Positions 57,179-64,000 of a stretch of 64,000 nt of DNA are shown piece by piece. A program made the position numbers and the translations under genes. This stretch comes from Venturia oleaginea (lineage: Eukaryota; Ascomycota; Dothideomycetes; Venturiales; Venturiaceae). The stretch spans positions 682,001-746,000 of the forward strand of contig JABMLP010000006.1 of the NCBI GenBank assembly GCA_013176395.1, given 5' to 3'. The notes under the pieces are model-generated. The model searched no databases. It saw only the letters and a program-made list of their open reading frames with translations, and had not been told where the DNA came from. Each line of letters begins with the position of its first letter. Position 1 is the first letter of the stretch.

Positions 57179-57536
57179 GAGTTAGTGTTGGGGGTCAAGT
57201 ATTTCGTTTTCTGGACTTGGGATGCGGTAATTTAATAGTTGACGAGGTAGGATGAAGGGTCGTAATATCAACTGGCTTGGGAATGGAGTAGTTGGTATCC
57301 TTGATTGTTCGGACAAGGTGAGTTCAGTTCAGTTGGGTTCTACTTTGATTCTTTTCTTTCTGTTTGTTCAGTTGTGGATTATAGATCGCGTCTTTTTCAA
57401 ATCTGTGGCACTCAAATGATGGATCAATTAATGTCGATTCAACTATACCGAATTGGAAATCAATCCCATACGCGCAGCGATTTGGTATATACAGTGCCTG
57501 GTCTCTGGTGGCAGAAAGTCTACAATAGACACATGC

Positions 57537-57992
57537 TCAACAAAAGGTACCTATCAAGATTGTGGCGATATCGATACAAATCCGGCGAAGTGGGTATCTG
57601 AACACCATTGCGTTAGCTTGACATTGTTCGAACTTCAACTTGGACCTCCAGTTTGGACATAGACTAACCTGGTGCGTTATATGTCTATGACATTTCTTCG
57701 GCGTCTGAATCTGGCAAGGGGCGATGCGCTCCTCTTCTCTCTTCGCCTCCCTTGCTTTACGACGTGCAGTTCTTCTCATGGCCTTCGCCTCTTCGGCAGC
57801 AATCTCTGCTGCTTCGGCAGCCATCTCCAAGGCCCTGGCTCTTGCTTCCTCCATGGCACGCGACTCTATGGCCGCAGCCCGTGTATCGTCCACTCCTGCG
57901 ATTCTGGCCTTTTCAGCGGCTCGTCTTTTCTGCCTTTCTTGCTTTCTTTGCTTTCTCCTCCATGCTGTGGTGTCGGAGATGGAGGAGTGCAT
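57537..57992 (-). CDS. Coiled-coil, Ala/Arg/Glu-rich small ORF (uncertain)
   Basis: From the ATG at 57992 it encodes 151 residues. Residues 12-90 form a highly charged helix (WRRKQRKQERQKRRAAEKAR, then EEARARALEMAAEAAEI and REAKREEER). The C-terminal 50 residues look unlike coding sequence, and the true gene may splice away near 57670. No family recognised. Confidence 0.3.
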   Translation of the reverse strand: MHSSISDTTAWRRKQRKQERQKRRAAEKARIAGVDDTRAAAIESRAMEEARARALEMAAEAAEIAAEEAKAMRRTARRKAREAKREEERIAPCQIQTPKKCHRHITHQVSLCPNWRSKLKFEQCQANAMVFRYPLRRICIDIATILIGTFC

Positions 57993-59045
57993 TGTAAGCC
58001 GTGGTAAAGAGAGTGTTGGGGCCGCGGTGAGACGCATTTGGACGCGTGAGTGACGCGTTTATTGCTTAATATTGATGTGGTTTCGTGAACGAGATTGAAG
58101 GATTGGTAATGGCTATTGTGATGCCGTGAATACTCAATGTAGATCTTGGGATAGCAATGAGAAGTAATGAGAATTAGTAAAGAACGAATGAAGTTGTTGA
58201 TATTGATCTCGGATGCGGGCCCAACTGCAGAGTGGGTCGCGATCGTGTACAAATAAGATTGTACTTGATATCACAGATCGGCCTATTCAGAAATGATTAA
58301 GGAAAGGCTGGGAGGGTGTGATTGTGGAGGAGGAGAGATATTGTACCCCGTACCTGATAGATCTTCAGCCTTGTCCATTTTGAAGATGTCGGGAGTTTTC
58401 TTCGGGAAGTGGGTCCGCGCTCAGGCTGAAACTTGGAGATATAATCATACGAATAGTGACGGGTAAACAGCCGTCGAGATAGGAGTTGCCTCGCGGAGAT
58501 TGGAAGTCGACGGCCTGAACAGCAGTAAGCAGCGAGCAAGTGCTTTTGTAAACTGTCGACAAATTTCCTGTGCCTGTATCTATCATAGATGCATGGGTTT
58601 CAGCCTGTTCGGTATTTTCGACACCACCTCCGTAAGATTCGATATCCTTTCAACTATCGGGCTTTCGAGCCCTGCTGAATGATATTGGCAACCCCTGATT
58701 CACCAACTTATATGATTTACAGTAATTGCAAGTCCTCGTGAAAGCAGCTGCGCGTCGTGTTCGCGTTTCTAAGCTGGTCCTATCCTCCCAACCTTCGACT
58801 TTTCACAACAATAAAGGTGCTGTCTCTCACAATCCCACCACTTCTTCATCTTCAAGGCATCACATTCCTTCTTTCGTTCCTCGCATTGTCCTTGTTTGGA
58901 CCTTGCCTTCTGTTCACGTCAGTCGCGACGCGTCTTTGCCTTTTGCCTCCTTTTTACAACCACCTCATCCATGGGAACCAACGCCATATCTGAGCACTTC
59001 TCGATACATCATTGGAAATTGATTGCATGCTCCCAATTATAGCTT
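57993..59045. other. Intergenic, no supported gene
   Basis: About 1 kb upstream of the hypothetical gene at 59046. No feature recognised. Confidence 0.4.
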
Positions 59046-60246
59046 ATGTCACCCCGATCATCACCAATAGCACACTCGCAAACCGACCTTCACTCAACGA
59101 TGATGGGGCAAGAATCTTCGCAGCCTGACATGTCCAACCAAGCGACTGGCGGATCCATACCCATCAGCCCAAAATCTGTAATGTGGTCGTGGAACCATGA
59201 AATAGCGATGCCTACCCCTGGAAAGACTCCCAGACAGAACTCAAAGCGAAAGCGCGTCACATTTCCAAGCGCATCGGATGTCACTTGGTCGGATACTATC
59301 GGCACATCCTCGAGTGCCTCAGCCTCGCCAGAACTGACCTTCTCTCCATCACCGACTTCGACCATATCAATCCCGCCGGTGCCAGAATCCCCTATCTCAA
59401 CTCCCAACCCATCGGTTTCGTCTCAGACAATACCAACTGAACCGAAAAGGTTTGAAACGTCTTCAAGTAATACCATGTGCCAAAATCCATCTTGACTAGA
59501 TCGCCTCTGTATGTCCAGCAATCTCTGGAATCCGCATCACCAACAGGGATCCAACAGCGCAAATCTGCCAAGGTGATTCGGTTCATAGTGTCAACGTCGA
59601 GGATGGCAGCCGGGGAGCCACCTGTGCCGTCCCCAAAGAAGAAGCAGCAATATGTCTTTCTTGTAACTCGGAAGGTGACACATCCATCTGCTGGGTCTAA
59701 AACCTTGGACATCTTCTCGAATATACGCGATGCCAATCGCAATATCAGAACTCTCGCACCTCGCGAAGATGGCGTCGACTCCCACGACGATTGGAGGGAG
59801 GAATTTGGCGCACATGGCGAATTGAAATTGATCAGCAAGCTGGGACATGGCACCATTGTCTACGGGGTGCAGAGGATGCCAGTCCGTCCAAAAGGCTTCG
59901 GAAAGCCTATCAAAAAGAACAACAACAAGAGAAGCAGGAGTAGGTTCGAAGGGGAAGGGAAGGGAAGGATAATGAGATTGCTTATTGGAAGGGATGGGTG
60001 TTTAACGATGATTTGTACATCAGCGAGGGCGAGATCAGCAATTGGGAGGGCTGGCAACTCGAGGTCTCTTCGAACTCGTTATGTGTGAACGCGAAAAGAT
60101 TGAAGAGGGAAGGGAGTGTCGATGAGGATGAGGAGGCTCGCTGGGATGGGTGGACGCAAGAGTCCAATCTAACCGGTGAAGGATTTTTACCCATGGACAC
60201 GAGTGACCAAGATCCTGCGTTGGAGTGGCTGATCTACTGCGATTAG
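59046..60246 (+). CDS. Hypothetical protein, one-base frameshift in a purine run
   Basis: Exon 1 (59046-59449) codes for a Ser/Thr/Pro-rich, probably disordered region with a basic patch (PRQNSKRKRVTF). A 50-bp intron (59450-59499, CTTGAC branch) joins it to exon 2, which contains QYVFLVTRKVTHPSAGSKTL and DIFSNIRDANRNI, a compact folded-looking segment. The frame then shifts by one base within the (gggaa)n run at about 59947-59972. Beyond it, the other frame is plainly coding (EIAYWKGWVFNDDLYIS, ISNWEGWQLEV and an acidic end) and stops at 60244. The shift is either a real mutation or an assembly error in the repeat. No named family recognised. Confidence 0.6.
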
Positions 60247-60632
60247 AATTTCTTTGTAGATTGTATATATGGTAGGCTTGGGATTGGAATAATGCTCTTT
60301 ATTGCTCAACCTGGTCCGTCTTTAACATTGAGTGTTACTTTTGACATTTAGCAGGATCGGTGCGAAGAGTGGATCTCAAAAAGTGGAAAGTTTACTCTCA
60401 TGTTGTGCGATTACAGTCCTGTAGGGAGAGAAAGCACAGTGGGACAATGCGCGTTCACAGATGAGCGCGCCTTCAAACGGTGACTAAAAGTTAGCAGATC
60501 CTGAAGCCGCATCTCCTCGAATCATAAGCGAGGCTGAGAAAGAGATCGTCGCAAGGCGTTGTTTATTTGCTCCAGATGGCCAATGTGAGATGTCTCACCC
60601 GCCCGGGGCGAAAATACGGCCTTCTCGTGCTG

Positions 60633-62701
60633 CTACAACTTAGCTTCCACAGCTACAGTCCTTTCTTGGACCTCGATTTCTGCGGCAAGAGTCCCTTCTG
60701 CAACCTCCTCGCCATCCTCTACCTCCATAATCCATGCCACTTTTCCAGGCTTAGATGCTCTTACTTCCAGTTCCATTTTCATTTGCCTTACGATGCAGAT
60801 GACGTCGCTCGCTTTCACAATGTCCCCCTCATCAACCAGAACTTCGACGAGCGTACCCGGAAAGGGTATAACGACGTGTCGGGGATCTCGAGTGTTTCCC
60901 TTCCGATGTTGAGACGTGGCGGCTGAGGCTGAAGATGATGTGCTATTTATCGCGATGGTGTAAGGCACTGGTTTTGGATTTGAAGCTGTAGCGTAGAAAA
61001 CATCTGCAGACATTGAGGTCGGAAACTCGTTCCTCAGAATACGAGATATCTGTAAATGATGGTTGACAGCTGTAGTAGTCTTATCACCTGTCGGAGCAAG
61101 ACTGATCGTCCAGGCATCGCCTTTGCGAAATATGGGCGCGGAAGTCGTAGCACCAGCAACAGAAGAAGTCGCCGATTGTGAATCCAAAAGTGTAGGCTTC
61201 GAAGTCGAGCTGCTGAGTTTCTCTCCATTCTCAAGAAGGTACCCCTGATTTGTCTCGAGCCAGCTTGTGTCGCAATCGCCTTCCAAAAAATCAGGATGAG
61301 CAACAATGCCACGAAGAATATCAAGATTGGTCTTGACTCCTATAATTTTGGTGTCTTCAAGCGCCCTCTTAGCCTTGCGAACGACCTCTTCCCATGTTGG
61401 TGCAGTAATGATCAGCTTGGCGAGCAAGCTGTCAAAGTCAGACCCGACAATCGCCTGATAGCCATTGACAAGGCTAGTGTCCACCCTAATGCCATTTCCT
61501 ATCGGAAATCGAAAGCCTTGAATCTTGCCAATGCTGAGAGACCAGCCGCTCTGCACGTTCTCTGATGTGATTCTCAGCTGACATGAATACAACGATGGCG
61601 GTATTGCAGGATTGCGTAGATTGTCTGACAGGCCTGAAGCAGACAATGACGCCCCCTGAGACAGCAGAAGCTGGGCCCGAACAAGGTCCAGTGATGCTAT
61701 CGATTCCGTGATGGTGTGTTCGACTTGTAACCGTGGGTTGATTTCTAGAAAGTAGAATTCTTCCGTTACCGGATCTGCCAGGAATTCGAATGTTCCAAGT
61801 GAGAAGTAGTTGACCTAAAGAAGATCAACCAATGCCCCAGTTCAAAGCAGGTCGACTAACCTTTTTTGCCATCTTCACGGCAGCTTCGATAATCTGAGCG
61901 ATGAACCGTCTGTTCTTGGATATGCAAGGGGCTATTTCGACAACTTTTTGATATCGTCTCTGTATACTGCACTGTCTCTCCCACAAATGCCTGACATCTC
62001 CTTTCCCGTCACCGATTATTTGAATCTCAACGTGTAGATATCCGTTCACTGCTGCCTTCTCGGTGAAGACGAGTTTCGAAGGGCTTTCTTCAATTGCCCG
62101 CTTCGCCGCTGCTTCCAGTGCCTCTTCAGACCAGATCAATCGAATGCCACGACCACCACCTCCATCGACCGCCTTTATCATTATCGGATATCCTGTATCC
62201 GATGCGAAGGTCTTCAGGTCTTCAATCTTGTTCGTTGGACTCGTCAAGGCCGGCAAAGTTGGAACCTGACACTCGTCTGCCAGTAATTTCGCCTTCAGTT
62301 TGTCTCCTGTCTTGTCCAGTATGCCCCAACCAGGACCAACCACGGCCACTCCGGCTTCCCACATCTTCTTCGAGAAGTCGGCGGATTCTGAGAGGAATCC
62401 ATACCCTGGGTGGACAGCATCTATTCTGTGTCTCGTGACTAATTGGACGAGCTCCTGGATATTGAGGTAGGAGGCTGGCGATTTGAGTTTGATGGTATGG
62501 GCGGCTCCCCGTGTATGGACAAAGTCATCAGAGGTGTATACAGCGAAGGTTTCTATGTCCAATTCTCTTGCCGAAGAGAGTATTCTGGTTGCTATCTCTC
62601 CTCTTGGGTATGGTTAGCTTTCGTATGCAATGAGATATGCCATATAGCTACCTATTGGCTACAAGCAATCGCTGGATAGGTCTAGGTGGCGGACGATCCA
62701 T
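60633..62701 (-). CDS. Biotin carboxylase / biotin carrier subunit of an acyl-CoA carboxylase
   Basis: Three exons (62652-62701, 61861-62602, 60633-61814) with introns of 49 and 46 bp give exactly 658 codons (657 residues). The first splice rebuilds the hallmark LLVANRGEIATRI at the very N-terminus. Biotin-carboxylase motifs follow: DAVHPGYGFLSES, the ATP-grasp loop GGGGRGIRL, and EINPRLQVEHTITE. A C-terminal biotinyl domain contains RQMKMELEV, where the lysine between the two methionines is the biotin site; the usual E-A before MKM is R-Q here. Domain order matches the alpha subunit of propionyl- or methylcrotonyl-CoA carboxylase. There is no mitochondrial presequence before the first beta strand. 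It faces the carboxyltransferase gene across 309 bp, so the two probably form one enzyme. Substrate is unassigned. Confidence 0.92.
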
Positions 62702-63010
62702 GTCGACGCCTTAATTGATCAGTTCGAATTGGAGTATCGAGCAAAGATGGTTCGCATGTCGATGGATCAATCAGGCTCTTGCATGAATTGAGTTGCATAC
62801 AACTCGAGAAACAGACAGCCAGCCATGTTCGGAGCTTGTCGGTGATAGTGTTTGGAATCTCTCTCGAACGAGGGGTTTCAACCTCGGCGGTAATATTTCT
62901 CGAATTGCTCCCCCCACAGCACTCCGTCAACAATCACCATGTAAGATACATGACCCATAACGTCGCTCTGCGCGACTGCTACTACCTGACCAATTGCCAA
63001 TCCATTCACC
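62702..63010. promoter_or_regulatory. Divergent promoter of the carboxylase subunit pair
   Basis: 309 bp between the start codons of the biotin carboxylase (minus) and carboxyltransferase (plus) genes, an arrangement that allows balanced expression of the two subunits. Confidence 0.5.
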
Positions 63011-64000
63011 ATGGCCGACGAAGGCAATTCCTCAAAGCCGTCCTCGGCCACCACGAAAGCCCAGGATCGTCTTGCACAAGTCAAGGAACATGTAGCCCCC
63101 AACACTCCCCGTCGAAGAGGAGGAAAAGTGTCGACGATGAGCTGCCTGCCGACTACTCGGATATCATGGGACAAATCAAGACGTTGCAACAGATCGCTTC
63201 GACGCCAGATCCCAAGAGCCGAGGATACGTTCGTCAGAAGCAAGCTGGCAAGCTATGGGTCCGAGAAAGAGTAGACGCTTTGTTAGATTCTGGTAGCCTC
63301 AAGGAAGTGGGAAGTGTGACTGGAACTGTGGAGTGGAGGAAGACCGGTGAAGCAAGAGAAGAACCGATCGACTACGTTCCATCAAATAGTGTTCAAGGGT
63401 TTGGCAAGTTAAGAGGCAGGACGATCCTCTTTACTGCCGATGACTTTTCGATACGAGCTGGACATGCGGATGGGGCGATTGGGGCGAAGACTCTATACGT
63501 TGAAGATCTTGCACTCTCTCTTAAGCTACCAATTGTCAAGCTGGTAGATGGCAGCTCGGGAGGAGGATCGGTGACCACAATCAAAACTGCAGGATGGTCA
63601 TATCTACCCTCCATACGGACATTCACAGTCGTCTCAAAACAGCTGAATGCTGGTATACCCAACTTAGGGGCCGTTCTGGGCCCGGCGATTGGACTGGGAG
63701 CTGCTCGTGTTGTTGCTTGTCACTTCTCCGTCATGGCTGGCGACATTGGTGCTCTGTTCGCGGCAGGTCCTTCTGTAGTTGCAAACGCAACTTTCGAGGA
63801 AGGGCTCAATTTCCAAGATCTTGGTGGTCCTTCAATGCATTGTACAAACGGCACGATTGACAACATGGCTGCCAATGAGGAAGAATGCTTCGAGCAACTT
63901 CGTAACGTTCTTTCCTACCTCCCAAATCATGGACTTGAGATGCCGCCTCGATTACCACTCGAAGACCCAGTGGAACGGAACTCTCCCCATTTAAGGTCAC
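63011..64000 (+). CDS. Acyl-CoA carboxylase carboxyltransferase subunit, partial at window edge
   Basis: The gene begins MADEGNSSKPSSATTKAQDR at 63011. After TPRRRGGK the frame shifts by one base at an AAAA run (about 63121-63124); one more A would continue as SVDDELPADYSDIMGQ. From there the coding frame stays open to the end of the window. Carboxyltransferase features are clear: RVDALLDSGSLKEVG, the CoA-binding region GRTILFTADDFSIRAGH, VKLVDGSSGGGSV and LGAVLGPAIGLGAARVVA. This is the beta-subunit type seen in propionyl- and methylcrotonyl-CoA carboxylases. It transfers the carboxyl group from biotin to an acyl-CoA. The C-terminal half lies outside the window. Confidence 0.88.

Noticed and set aside
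59392..59856. 154-codon minus-strand frame opposite the hypothetical gene
   Set aside because: The plus strand has a valid intron and coherent coding on both sides, so the minus frame is a shadow.

Overview
The window is nuclear DNA of a filamentous ascomycete (Pezizomycotina). Genes are split by short GT-AG introns, mostly 46-83 bp, with CTAAC/CTGAC-like branch sites. The gene set is typical of such fungi: several fungal transcription-factor families, an HsbA-type secreted protein, a DUF1772 protein, a Tad-like LINE and Fot1/pogo transposons. Premature stops that look like C-to-T changes suggest RIP-type decay. A Leotiomycete-like host is plausible but cannot be shown from the sequence alone.

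Region 1 (1-11.7 kb) is an aromatic-catabolism-like cluster. It holds the 5' stump of a dienelactone-hydrolase-like gene cut by a LINE, a flavin monooxygenase, a short-chain dehydrogenase and a Zn2Cys6 regulator. Next comes a 2,3-dihydroxybenzoate-decarboxylase-like gene facing a salicylate-hydroxylase-like gene across a shared promoter. The simplest reading is salicylate to 2,3-dihydroxybenzoate (or directly to catechol), then to catechol, under the local regulator. This is inference from family membership.

Region 2 (11.7-18.7 kb) is a repeat-rich patch. It contains inverted fragments of an HMG-box gene, a 5'-truncated LINE with a 14-bp target-site duplication, a CAAGG/CAATA pentamer satellite, and a decayed transcription factor with SAM, HMG and fungal-specific domains.

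Region 3 (18.7-31 kb) holds a cysteine-rich secreted protein with three C-x4-C-x3-C-x-C modules, a multipass membrane protein and a hypothetical gene with a probable frameshift. It also holds an intact pogo/Fot1-type transposon and a copper-fist regulator.

Region 4 (31-47 kb) is gene-poor and transposon-rich. It has two solo LTRs with perfect 5-bp duplications, one carrying a nested 204-bp insertion, and a decayed second pogo-type element. Genes here are an Rgt1/COL-26-like regulator, a DUF1772 protein and a PhlG-like C-C hydrolase.

Region 5 (47-64 kb) is gene-dense: a secreted protein, HsbA, a pectate-lyase-like enzyme, a PAP2 phosphatase, Mediator subunit 7, a DUF2235 hydrolase and a hypothetical protein. 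It ends with a divergent pair encoding the biotin carboxylase/carrier and carboxyltransferase subunits of an acyl-CoA carboxylase; the second runs off the window.

Splice models were worked out by eye and checked for frame. Where the exon lengths sum to a whole number of codons, this is stated.
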